9,180 bases of DNA from CAZBYL01 sp964522805 (GTDB lineage Bacteria; Synergistota; Synergistia; Synergistales; Synergistaceae), in assembly GCA_964522805.1 (NCBI GenBank), contig CAZFWP010000075.1:1-9180 (forward strand), written 5' to 3'. Below are positions 1 to 5,870 of the stretch, piece by piece (the stretch's first letter is position 1; each line of letters starts with the position of its first letter). Position numbers and translations under genes: made by a program. The notes beneath the pieces were generated by a model. That model ran no database searches. It saw only the letters and a program-made list of their open reading frames with translations, and was not told where the DNA came from.

Positions 1-52
1 GATATATACACAGGCGAAGACACTCTTTCCCTACACGACGCTCTTCCGATCT
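1..52 (+). other. Illumina sequencing adapter (assembly artefact, not genomic)
   Basis: Positions 20-52 match, base for base, the 33-base Illumina TruSeq read-1 adapter (begins ACACTCTTTCCC, ends GCTCTTCCGATCT). The eight bases before it, AGGCGAAG at 12-19, are the TruSeq HT i5 index known as D505. Positions 1-11 (GATATATACAC) match the end of the P5 flow-cell oligo (GAGATCTACAC) at 9 of 11 bases. The order P5, i5 index, read-1 primer is that of a library molecule. Genomic sequence therefore starts at about 53. The identification rests on remembered adapter sequences; the length and order of the match make chance implausible. Confidence 0.97.
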
Positions 53-123
53 TATGAGACAGATCCCATGGTAAGGGCGAACAGCAGTGCGGCGATTATT
101 TTTTTTATGTTTTTTTTCAACAT
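53..123 (-). CDS. 5' end of an exported protein gene (signal peptide only), truncated by the contig end
   Basis: An ATG at 123-121 opens a frame that runs without a stop into the adapter junction, giving about 23 genomic codons. The peptide starts MLKKNIKKIIAALLFALT and continues to MGSVS: a lysine-rich n-region, a hydrophobic Ala/Leu/Ile core and a small-residue end, the layout of a Sec signal peptide. The ribosome-binding sequence AGGGAGGAAG (complement of 129-138) sits five bases before the start, which strongly supports the call. It follows the permease gene by 76 bases on the same strand, so it may be the last gene of the exporter operon. An outer-membrane TolC-type partner or a periplasmic protein would fit the context, but the mature protein is missing and no function can be assigned. 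The codon at the adapter boundary (52-54) is an artefact and not a real stop. Confidence 0.75.
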
Positions 124-128
124 GGATC

Positions 129-138
129 TTCCTCCCTG
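129..138 (-). promoter_or_regulatory. Ribosome-binding site of the truncated exported-protein gene
   Basis: On the minus strand this reads AGGGAGGAAG, a near-consensus Shine-Dalgarno sequence five bases before the ATG at 123-121. It is the main reason to treat the short frame at 53-123 as a real gene. Confidence 0.75.
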
Positions 139-199
139 TTTGTTGGTGAATGTTTGGCTCCTGTAAGCGGAGATGTGATTTTATAAGGTTCGCGTTTCA

Positions 200-1333
200 T
201 CAGGGAACGAATCTTTTTTTAAACATTACGAGGCTGCTGGAGAACATTACCGCTATGTAAGCGCAGAGAGCCAGAGTGTCTTTCCAGACGTATTCTATAC
301 CGCCGCCCTTTAGTATAATTTGGCGCGACAGTCTTATGTAGTAGGTTATGGGGAAGCATTCTCCGAGGTAGCGGAAGCCGGCCGGCATTGCCTCGATGGG
401 GAAGACAAAACCTGAGAGCAAGATGCTCGGCAGGAGGATAAATATTGAGAGCTGCAAAGCCTGCATTTGGTTTTGGGCAAAGGTGGAAATCATGATTCCA
501 AGTGATAGATTCGCCACCACATAGAAGAAGGTGAGGCAGAAGAAGAGCATTTTGCTGCCCAAAAACGGCATTTTAAATACGCCAATTCCGATGGCAATAG
601 CCACCGCTACTTGAATGTAGCCTACAATGATGTAGGGCAGAATTTTGCTTAGCAGCAGCTCCCAACTGTGCATCGGCGTAACCAGAAGCTGTTCTAGCGT
701 GCCCTGTTCGCTTTCGCGCACAATCGCCATAGCCATCATGGTTATCAGTGTCAGAGTCAGCAGCAGCCCCATTATTCCGGGGACAATGTACCAGGAGGTG
801 ATAAAGTCGGGATTATACCATGGACGTATTCTCATATCAACAGCCTGAGGCGGTACTTCTACCCCCATCCGCCGCAGTTTTTCCGAGACGACTTCCTGCG
901 ATTTGAGCATTCCCAGTGTTTGCGCCGCAGCAAGAGCCGATGAGGCACTCATGCTGTCCGTCGCGTCTACAATGACCTGTATTTGCGCCTGGCGTCCGCT
1001 GCGCAGGCGCTGCGCGTAGTTGGGCGGAAAGATCAGCGCAACTTTAACTTTGCCTGATTCCACCGCACTGTTGACTTCTTTGATGTTGTGCGCGTATAGC
1101 TCCACGTCAAAGTAGTTGCTGGAGGTAAAGCTGCTGATCATTTCGCGGCTTTCTTGAGTGCGTGACTGGTCAAATATCGCCGTGGCCAGATGTTTTACGT
1201 CCGTATTGATGGCGAAGCCGAATATAAGCAGCTGAGCTACCGGCATAAAGATGATTATTGCCAAGGTGATTCTGTCACGCAGTACCTGTATGAATTCTTT
1301 TACTATCAAAGCTCTCAGTCGTCCAAATTCCAT
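200..1333 (-). CDS. ABC-2 type transporter permease (YbhS/YbhR-like)
   Basis: A 377-residue inner-membrane permease of the ABC-2 family, of typical length for YbhS/YbhR-type exporters. One membrane helix lies at about 22-42, followed by an extracytoplasmic domain at about 43-178. A cluster of helices then covers about 179-204, 230-255, 262-285, 292-312 and 352-371. The cytoplasmic motif RESEQGTLEQLLVTPM (206-221) and the segment LLSGFVFPIEAMP (305-317) are hallmarks of this family. The ATG lies two bases after the stop of the upstream ATPase gene, so translation is probably coupled; only a weak AGAGGGA precedes it. It should form the channel driven by the two adjacent ATPases, with the HlyD protein as periplasmic adaptor. 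Only one permease is visible, whereas E. coli ybhGFSR has two, so this one may act as a homodimer. The substrate is unknown; drugs or other hydrophobic compounds are the usual guess. Confidence 0.93.
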   Translation of the reverse strand: MEFGRLRALIVKEFIQVLRDRITLAIIIFMPVAQLLIFGFAINTDVKHLATAIFDQSRTQESREMISSFTSSNYFDVELYAHNIKEVNSAVESGKVKVALIFPPNYAQRLRSGRQAQIQVIVDATDSMSASSALAAAQTLGMLKSQEVVSEKLRRMGVEVPPQAVDMRIRPWYNPDFITSWYIVPGIMGLLLTLTLITMMAMAIVRESEQGTLEQLLVTPMHSWELLLSKILPYIIVGYIQVAVAIAIGIGVFKMPFLGSKMLFFCLTFFYVVANLSLGIMISTFAQNQMQALQLSIFILLPSILLSGFVFPIEAMPAGFRYLGECFPITYYIRLSRQIILKGGGIEYVWKDTLALCAYIAVMFSSSLVMFKKRFVP

Positions 1334-1335
1334 CT

Positions 1336-2328
1336 TTATCCCTCTTTCGCCGCAGACTCGGCTATGTTCAGTTTGCTTTCGCCTGTACCGGAGACGCGCC
1401 CGCCCTCAAGTTTTTTGCCTGATTCTTCTTTAACCAGATAGGCGAATACGTCTTCCATCGCCGGAGTTATCTCTTTTATGCGGGAATTGGCAAAGATGCT
1501 TTCACCGCCGAAGGTTCGCTCTTTTCCCACAAGGACGTGCAGTTTTTCGCCGTGAAAGTAGGAGTCAATGACCGCTCCCGCCTCGCCTCCTTGAATTTTT
1601 GCCAGCAGCTCCATGCCTTGAGGTGCTTCTATTTCAAAGAGCCTGCCGGGAATGAGTTTTTTGAGCTTCGCCGGAGTGTCATCGGCAATCAGCGCGCCAA
1701 AGTAGATAAAGGCGACTTTGTCGCAGTGTTCCGCTTCGTCCATAAAGTGTGTGGTTACCATTACTGTGGTGCCGCCTGCCGCCAAGTCATAGATAATGTC
1801 CCAAAATAGGCGGCGCGCTTTGGGGTCAACGCCGCTGGTCGGTTCGTCAAGAAAGAGGATTTTAGGTTTGTGGAGTATGGCACATCCTAACGCCAGCCGC
1901 TGACGCCAACCGCCTGAGAGTACGCCTGTACGTTCGTCCTCGCGCCCTTCAAGCCCTGCAAGAGCTATCATCTCCGCAATGCGATTTTTTTTGGCCTCGC
2001 CCTTCAGTCCGTAAAGCCCGGAATAGAAGTTGAGGTTTTCCATTACGGTCATTTCCGGGTAGAGACTGAATTTTTGCGACATGTAGCCCACGTCGTGCTT
2101 AAGTTTTTGTCCCTCATTCGCCAAGTTCATACCGAGAACCAGTCCTTCACCCGACGTAGGCGCCAAAAGACCGCAGAGCATTCTGATGGTCGTTGACTTC
2201 CCTGATCCGTTGGGGCCGAGAAAGCCGTAGACAGAGCCTTCTTCTATTGACATGGTGATGTGGTCTACGGCAGTGAAGTCGCCGAATTTTCGTGTCAGTT
2301 CTTTTGTTTCAACAACAATTCTGCTCAT
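1336..2328 (-). CDS. ABC transporter ATP-binding protein with a complete motif set (second half of a split YbhF)
   Basis: A 330-residue cytoplasmic ATPase. Walker A is GPNGSGKS at 38-45, the Q-loop glutamine is Gln85, the signature is LSGGWRQR at 137-144, Walker B is ILFLDEP at 157-163 with catalytic Glu162, and the switch histidine is His194 in TTHFMDEAE. All catalytic elements are present. The C-terminal 100 or so residues form the accessory region common to drug-exporter ATPases, ending in a polar, probably disordered tail. Its ATG overlaps the TGA of the preceding ATPase gene by four bases (ATGA), and its own stop lies two bases from the permease start. In E. coli the equivalent protein YbhF carries two fused ATPase domains; here they are separate genes. 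It probably pairs with the neighbouring ATPase to power the permease. Confidence 0.94.
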   Translation of the reverse strand: MSRIVVETKELTRKFGDFTAVDHITMSIEEGSVYGFLGPNGSGKSTTIRMLCGLLAPTSGEGLVLGMNLANEGQKLKHDVGYMSQKFSLYPEMTVMENLNFYSGLYGLKGEAKKNRIAEMIALAGLEGREDERTGVLSGGWRQRLALGCAILHKPKILFLDEPTSGVDPKARRLFWDIIYDLAAGGTTVMVTTHFMDEAEHCDKVAFIYFGALIADDTPAKLKKLIPGRLFEIEAPQGMELLAKIQGGEAGAVIDSYFHGEKLHVLVGKERTFGGESIFANSRIKEITPAMEDVFAYLVKEESGKKLEGGRVSGTGESKLNIAESAAKEG

Positions 2329-3254
2329 TTCGCCATTCCTCCGCCGGCAAAGGAGACAAAGAGGTCCTCAAGGTTGGGAGATACTTCTTCCACAGGGGGC
2401 ATTATTCTGCCCATTTTTTTAAATTCACCGGCGATATCGGCTCGCGCACCCTCAACGTCATCCACCACCACATGGTAGCTTGAGCCAAAAAGGTTGGCGT
2501 CTGCCACATGCGGGGATTTTAGCAGCCACTCTTTGGCGCGTCTTTCGTCCAGTTCAAAGCGCAGTATTTTATGTTTGTATCTGCCAAGCAGCTCCTCCGA
2601 AGAGCCGACATCAAGAATTCTGCCGCCGTTGATAAACATTTTGCGGGTGCAAAGTTCCGCTTCGTCCATGTAGGGAGTGGAAACGACGATAGTCAGTCCG
2701 TCACGGTTCAGCTCATAGAGCATCGCCCAGAATTCACGGCGCGCCACAGGGTCAACTCCGGTTGTCGGTTCATCGAGAAATAGTATCTGCGGTGTGTGCA
2801 GCAATCCCGTCGCCAGGGCCAGCTTTTGTTTCATGCCGCCTGAAAGTTTGCCCACCATTCTTTCACGGAAGGGCCAAAGTCCTGTGCGCTTGAGCACCCC
2901 TTGGGCGCGTGCCATCGCCGTCTCGCGGGAAGCACCGTAGAGAGAGCCAAAGAGGGCGATATTTTCGCTGACCGTCATGTCGGTGTAGAGGCTGAAAAGC
3001 TGGGGCACATAACCGGCATGGACACGAGCCTCACGTCTGTTTTCCGTGCCGAGAAGCGTACATGTACCTGCCGTGGGGTTGGTTATCCCCATGGCTATCC
3101 TGATAAGGGTAGTTTTACCGGCGCCGTCGGGACCTATGAAGCCAAAGATCTCACCCTTTTTTACTTCGAGGTTTACTTCATCAAGGGCGTTTATTTTGCC
3201 GAAATTTTTGCTGACGCCACTGTAACTGAGGTATACCGCGGGATTTTCCGTCAT
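2325..3254 (-). CDS. ABC transporter ATP-binding protein lacking the switch histidine (first half of a split YbhF)
   Basis: A 309-residue ATPase. Walker A is GPDGAGKTT at 41-49, the Q-loop is Gln85, the signature is LSGGMKQK at 137-144, and Walker B is ILFLDEP at 157-163 with Glu162. The H-loop reads VSTPYMDEAE, so Pro194 stands where the conserved switch histidine belongs; the partner ATPase has the histidine. In a heterodimer this would leave one ATP site weakened. I chose the ATG at 3254-3252 because it overlaps the TGA of the HlyD gene by four bases (ATGA), the same arrangement as at the other end of this gene. A longer frame starts at 3326, but it would overlap the adaptor gene by 76 bases and add a 24-residue Arg/Lys-rich stretch with no family counterpart that I know. 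The ATG has no strong ribosome-binding site, which fits translational coupling. Confidence 0.92.
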   Translation of the reverse strand: MTENPAVYLSYSGVSKNFGKINALDEVNLEVKKGEIFGFIGPDGAGKTTLIRIAMGITNPTAGTCTLLGTENRREARVHAGYVPQLFSLYTDMTVSENIALFGSLYGASRETAMARAQGVLKRTGLWPFRERMVGKLSGGMKQKLALATGLLHTPQILFLDEPTTGVDPVARREFWAMLYELNRDGLTIVVSTPYMDEAELCTRKMFINGGRILDVGSSEELLGRYKHKILRFELDERRAKEWLLKSPHVADANLFGSSYHVVVDDVEGARADIAGEFKKMGRIMPPVEEVSPNLEDLFVSFAGGGMAK

Positions 3255-4246
3255 AGAATCACAACGTCCGCCGGCATACCGGGTTTTAGCACGCCTTCGC
3301 TGTTTTCCACGCTCACTTTTATCCAAAAGACCATATTTGACCGTTCGCTCTGAGTGAGTGAGAGTCGTGGATTGTATTCCGCCTGCTGGTTAACTTCAGT
3401 GATTCTCGCATTGAATACTCTGTCGGGGTAAGCGTCAATGCGAACTTCCGCCGCGCCGCCGAGCTTCACCAACCCCAACTGGGTGGAGGGGATGTAGAGT
3501 TTGATCCAGCAATCATCCATCTTGCCCAATGTGGCAATTGGTGCGCCAGGCCCGATAACATCGCCTGTTTCAAAGTTTTTGGTAAGAATCACACCTGCCG
3601 CAGGAGAGCGGAATTCCTTGTAGCCAACAAGTGTCCGCGCACGCATAACCGTTGCCTCGGCTCTTTTTACATTCGCCTTGGCCGCCGCAATCTGCTCCGG
3701 TCTCATGCCGTTTTCTAACAGGTTCACAGTATCACTCGCCATTTTCATAGCGTTATATTTCGCATCGGCGTTTTCCGCATAAAGCTCCGCTTCATGCACA
3801 GAGACGACGCCTTCTGCCGCCAATTTTTCAAAACGCCTGCTGTCTCTCAAAGCCTGGTTATACTGCGCACCTCGCAAAGCCAGCTCCGCCTTGGCTTTGG
3901 AGATATCCTCTTTGCGAAAACCGTTTTGCAGTTCAAGAAGCTGCTGACGTGCCGCGCTCAAGGCCGCCTCTGCCATCTCCGCTTCGTAGTCGGCTCCGTC
4001 AAGAGAGAGCCGCGCTATCAAGTCTCCCTCTTGAACTGCGTCCGCCTCGCGCACGTTAAATTCCAGTATTCGCCCTCCTGCTTGCGGAGAGAGCTGAATT
4101 TCCGTAACTTCCACAGTCCCTGAGGCCTTCACCCTATTGTCCTTTTTGCGCATGGAGCCATACGCCGTAAAGCAGATAAGAGCAATGACAACGACCAATA
4201 CTACGATAATGAAGCTCTTTTTCTTAAAAAATTCCCCTGTTTTCAT
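3251..4246 (-). CDS. HlyD/membrane-fusion family periplasmic adaptor (YbhG/EmrA-like)
   Basis: A 331-residue adaptor anchored in the inner membrane by one helix at about 11-30, with a short Lys-rich cytoplasmic N-terminus. The layout is that of HlyD/YbhG proteins: the first half of a lipoyl-like domain (about 44-82, with SPQAGGRILEFNV), a long alpha-helical coiled-coil hairpin rich in Ala, Glu, Lys and Gln (about 85-205), the second lipoyl half (about 211-242, with EFRSPAAGVI), and a beta-barrel domain (about 245-331) ending in LKPGMPADVVIL. Adaptors of this type link an inner-membrane pump to an outer-membrane channel, which suggests a diderm cell. The start is supported by GAGGAGG at complement 4254-4260, seven bases before the ATG. 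It is the first gene of the exporter operon, and its stop overlaps the next ATG. Confidence 0.94.
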   Translation of the reverse strand: MKTGEFFKKKSFIIVVLVVVIALICFTAYGSMRKKDNRVKASGTVEVTEIQLSPQAGGRILEFNVREADAVQEGDLIARLSLDGADYEAEMAEAALSAARQQLLELQNGFRKEDISKAKAELALRGAQYNQALRDSRRFEKLAAEGVVSVHEAELYAENADAKYNAMKMASDTVNLLENGMRPEQIAAAKANVKRAEATVMRARTLVGYKEFRSPAAGVILTKNFETGDVIGPGAPIATLGKMDDCWIKLYIPSTQLGLVKLGGAAEVRIDAYPDRVFNARITEVNQQAEYNPRLSLTQSERSNMVFWIKVSVENSEGVLKPGMPADVVIL

Positions 4247-4338
4247 ATATGGGCCTCCTCTGAGGGTCCGCGAAGATTTAAAAGTATGCCGTTTCTGCTC
4301 TCTGCTTAAGTCAGATCAAGAACTCAGACTTAGACAGA

Positions 4339-4359
4339 GCTATGTATGAGAAGCATAGC
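4339..4359. repeat. Inverted repeat GCTATG-N9-CATAGC upstream of the exporter operon
   Basis: Six-base perfect arms at 4339-4344 and 4354-4359 separated by nine bases, about 93 bases before the HlyD start codon. The symmetry and position suit an operator for a dimeric repressor, but no regulator is encoded here to test against. It could be chance. Confidence 0.35.
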
Positions 4360-4361
4360 AC

Positions 4362-4371
4362 TCCATATGGA
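4362..4371. repeat. Perfect palindrome TCCATATGGA upstream of the exporter operon
   Basis: A ten-base perfect palindrome three bases beyond the GCTATG dyad. Together the two elements make a symmetric cluster about 33 bases long. An operator role is inference. Confidence 0.3.
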
Positions 4372-4372
4372 A

Positions 4373-4408
4373 TAATAACATAATTTTAGTTCATTTTCCC
4401 TGTTATTA
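4373..4408. repeat. Inverted repeat with perfect 8-base arms (TAATAACA / TGTTATTA)
   Basis: Arms at 4373-4380 and 4401-4408 are exact reverse complements with 20 bases between. The arms are AT-rich, and no T-run follows on either strand, so a terminator is unlikely. It may be a protein-binding site in the exporter promoter region or the trace of a small element. Confidence 0.35.
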
Positions 4409-4477
4409 CGGAGTTGAAGATAGGGAGCCAGCGACTGGGATACCACTGAGGATGGCTGATATCACACAAAGGCCAAT

Positions 4478-4552
4478 GAAGCTACAGCCAAATTACACGA
4501 CAAATGGCGGAAAAAGCTGACAGTTGTACCGTAGCGGGAAGTTACAGCCAAA
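4478..4552. repeat. Direct repeat of 15 bases, spaced 60 bases
   Basis: GAAGCTACAGCCAAA at 4478-4492 recurs as GAAGTTACAGCCAAA at 4538-4552, 14 of 15 bases identical and exactly 60 bases apart. The function is unknown. The 60-base spacing keeps both copies in one reading frame (K-L-Q-P in each), which would also fit a decayed coding sequence. Confidence 0.45.
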
Positions 4553-4564
4553 ACCATGTTGCGA

Positions 4565-4590
4565 CAAAAACTTAAGCTCTTGTGTTTTTG
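4565..4590. repeat. Inverted repeat CAAAAAC-N12-GTTTTTG
   Basis: Perfect seven-base arms at 4565-4571 and 4584-4590 around a 12-base loop. The stem is low in GC and is not followed by a T-run outside the stem, so I do not call it a terminator. It could be a weak RNA hairpin. Confidence 0.3.
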
Positions 4591-4777
4591 CCCTTTCTAT
4601 GGTAAAAAGAAGAGAAGTGATAGCGAATGTAAGGAGGGTAGTGAAGTTTTAGTCTATCATCACAAACTATTTCAAGCATTTTTGTTAAGAATGAGACCTA
4701 ACTGTAAACTTCAGTGAAAAAAGGCCATACGGACAGCCGGGTCGAATGCCGAACTAGCGATTGTGATATCGTGTTGA

Positions 4778-4799
4778 TGAGCAAAAGCTCAAATTTTTT
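4778..4799 (+). terminator. Weak hairpin with T-run (possible minor terminator)
   Basis: TGAGC (4778-4782) and GCTCA (4787-4791) form a five-base-pair stem with an AAAA loop, followed two bases later by six T residues (4794-4799). The layout is that of an intrinsic terminator on the plus strand, but the stem is short. No gene precedes it. Confidence 0.25.
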
Positions 4800-4864
4800 G
4801 TGTGGGGAAACCTCCGTGAAATTGTGTTCATAAGTTTGCTGTACTTGTGAATGGTCGACATGAG

Positions 4865-4886
4865 CAGTAAAAGTAATTTATTACTG
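4865..4886. repeat. Operator-like dyad CAGTAA-N10-TTACTG upstream of speD
   Basis: Six-base perfect arms at 4865-4870 and 4881-4886 in a 22-base symmetric site. It overlaps the weak -10 candidate for speD (4868-4873), so a repressor-binding site is conceivable. No regulator is present in the window. Confidence 0.3.
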
Positions 4887-4955
4887 TATAGGCTCAAATA
4901 AACTACCAACATTTGAATAATACATAAAACAAATTAAGTAGGGATCATTGTCAAG

Positions 4956-5008
4956 TGCAATCGTTCTCTCTTCCGATTTTTTGCGGAAGGGAATTGGTTG
5001 CATTTTTT
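4956..5008 (+). terminator. Intrinsic terminator in the speD leader (probable attenuator)
   Basis: The left arm 4956-4975 pairs with the right arm 4984-5002 to give 18 base pairs, including three G-T wobbles, one bulged C (4966) and one T-T mismatch. The loop is eight bases (4976-4983). Six T residues follow directly (5003-5008), which sets the direction as rightward. The inner part CTTCCG/CGGAAG and the outer part TGCAA/TTGCA are perfect. No plus-strand gene lies upstream, and the speD start codon is 55 bases downstream. The structure therefore either terminates a leader or small RNA, or acts as an attenuator of the polyamine operon. A possible competing pairing is CGATTG at 4758-4763 with CAATCG at 4958-4963, which is weak evidence. 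Confidence 0.75.
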
Positions 5009-5050
5009 ATGATCTAAAACAGACGACTACACAACGGAGGCCATTTTCGG

Positions 5051-5057
5051 AAAGGAG
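5051..5057 (+). promoter_or_regulatory. Ribosome-binding site of speD
   Basis: AAAGGAG lies six bases before the ATG at 5064 and fixes the speD start. A second Shine-Dalgarno-like CGGAGG at 5035-5040 has no usable start codon after it. Confidence 0.8.
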
Positions 5058-5063
5058 CCTGAG

Positions 5064-5870
5064 ATGGCCGATAAGATAAAGCTCTATGGTTTTAATAATC
5101 TGACAAAGACACTAAGCTTCAATATATATGATGTATGTTATGCGAAAACAGAGAGAGAAAAAAATGAGTATGTCGCTTACATCGATGAGCAGTACAACGC
5201 TGAGAGGCTTACAAAAATTCTTTGCGATGTCACCGATATGATCGGTGCGCATGTGCTGAATATTTCCAAACAGGACTACGACCCCCAAGGGGCCAGTGTA
5301 ACCATCTTGATTTCTGAACTGCCAATTGCGGAGAATATTGTTGATAAATCCTGCAACTGCGGCATTGATATTCTTTCAAAACGAGAGACTGTCTGCGGAC
5401 ACCTCGATAAGAGCCACCTTACCGTTCACAGTTATCCCGAATACCACCCCAACCAGGAAATCTCAACCTTCAGAGTTGACATCGACGTCTCCACTTGCGG
5501 GCAGATATCGCCTCTTAACGCCCTTGACTACCTAATTGGCAGCTTTGATTCCGACATCATCACCATAGACTACCGCGTGCGTGGGTTCACACGAGAATTG
5601 GACGGCCGCAAGTGCTTCCTTGACCATCCTATCACCTCCATTCAGGACTATATTGACGATAAAACTCTCGATGTCTATGACACACAGGATATTAATGTCT
5701 ATCAGTCAAATATCTTTCACACCAAGATGCTGATTAAGGAACTGGATTTGCAAAATTATCTTTTTAATAATGATGTTCATGAGTTTCGCCCGGAAAGAAG
5801 GCTTGAAATCACCAACAAGCTGCGCCGAGAGATGATAGAGATTTTCAACGGCAAGAACATCTATGAATAA
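5064..5870 (+). CDS. speD: S-adenosylmethionine decarboxylase proenzyme, E. coli-type
   Basis: SpeD removes CO2 from S-adenosylmethionine to make the aminopropyl donor for spermidine synthesis, in the cytoplasm. At 268 residues it matches the long E. coli class (about 264) and not the short Bacillus or archaeal form. The proenzyme cuts itself inside HLDKSHLTVHSYPE: Lys116-Ser117 is the predicted cleavage site, and Ser117 becomes the pyruvoyl cofactor at the head of the alpha chain. VSTCG at 142-146 carries the expected active-site Cys145, within DIDVSTCGQISPLNALDYLI. The ATG at 5064 has AAAGGAG six bases upstream. It is the first gene of the operon, and its TAA overlaps the ATG of the next gene by eight bases (ATGAATAA). 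Expression may be set by the terminator-like leader at 4956-5008. Confidence 0.96.
   Translation: MADKIKLYGFNNLTKTLSFNIYDVCYAKTEREKNEYVAYIDEQYNAERLTKILCDVTDMIGAHVLNISKQDYDPQGASVTILISELPIAENIVDKSCNCGIDILSKRETVCGHLDKSHLTVHSYPEYHPNQEISTFRVDIDVSTCGQISPLNALDYLIGSFDSDIITIDYRVRGFTRELDGRKCFLDHPITSIQDYIDDKTLDVYDTQDINVYQSNIFHTKMLIKELDLQNYLFNNDVHEFRPERRLEITNKLRREMIEIFNGKNIYE

Larger units (their letters stand above)
4247..5063. other. Divergent intergenic region, about 817 bases, no convincing gene
   Basis: The region separates the leftward exporter operon from the rightward polyamine operon and must carry both promoters. No frame here has a start, ribosome-binding site and coding character that I would defend. 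It holds dyads next to the exporter (4339-4371 and 4373-4408), a direct repeat (4478-4552), a small inverted repeat (4565-4590), a weak hairpin with a T-run (4778-4799), an operator-like dyad (4865-4886) and a strong intrinsic terminator (4956-5008). Its composition is more AT-rich than the flanking genes. No promoter reaches good consensus; the best candidate for speD is TTGTGA (4845-4850) and TAAAAG (4868-4873) with 17 bases between, four of six matches in each. No regulator gene is present. Confidence 0.8.

Noticed and set aside
124..199. Second gene or terminator between the permease and the truncated gene
   Set aside because: The 76 bases hold a ribosome-binding site but no hairpin with a T-run in the reading direction and no frame of useful length.
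2901..3353. Plus-strand frame of 150 codons across the ATPase and HlyD genes
   Set aside because: It lies wholly antisense to two genes with clear motifs, lacks a ribosome-binding site, and has no recognisable domain.
4137..4349. Plus-strand frame of 70 codons overlapping the start of the HlyD gene
   Set aside because: It is antisense to the well-supported HlyD gene over half its length, has no ribosome-binding site, and its sequence looks like reverse-strand translation plus intergenic DNA.
4627..4660. AGGAGGGTAGTGAAG, considered as a ribosome-binding site or T-box core
   Set aside because: No start codon with an open frame of useful length follows it, and the conserved T-box sequence (GGGTGGNACCGCG) is absent.
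4720..4755. Resemblance of GGACAGCCGGGTCGAATGCC to the 3' part of a c-di-GMP-I (GEMM) riboswitch
   Set aside because: The rest of the aptamer is missing upstream: no GGCAAACC-like segment, no GACGCAAAGCC-like segment and no tetraloop-receptor layout. The match is limited to a short GC-rich piece.
4700..4830. Group II intron or retron RNA elements
   Set aside because: I looked for a domain V-like GAGCCG...GAAA...CGGTTC hairpin and a GTGCGAC start, and neither is present.
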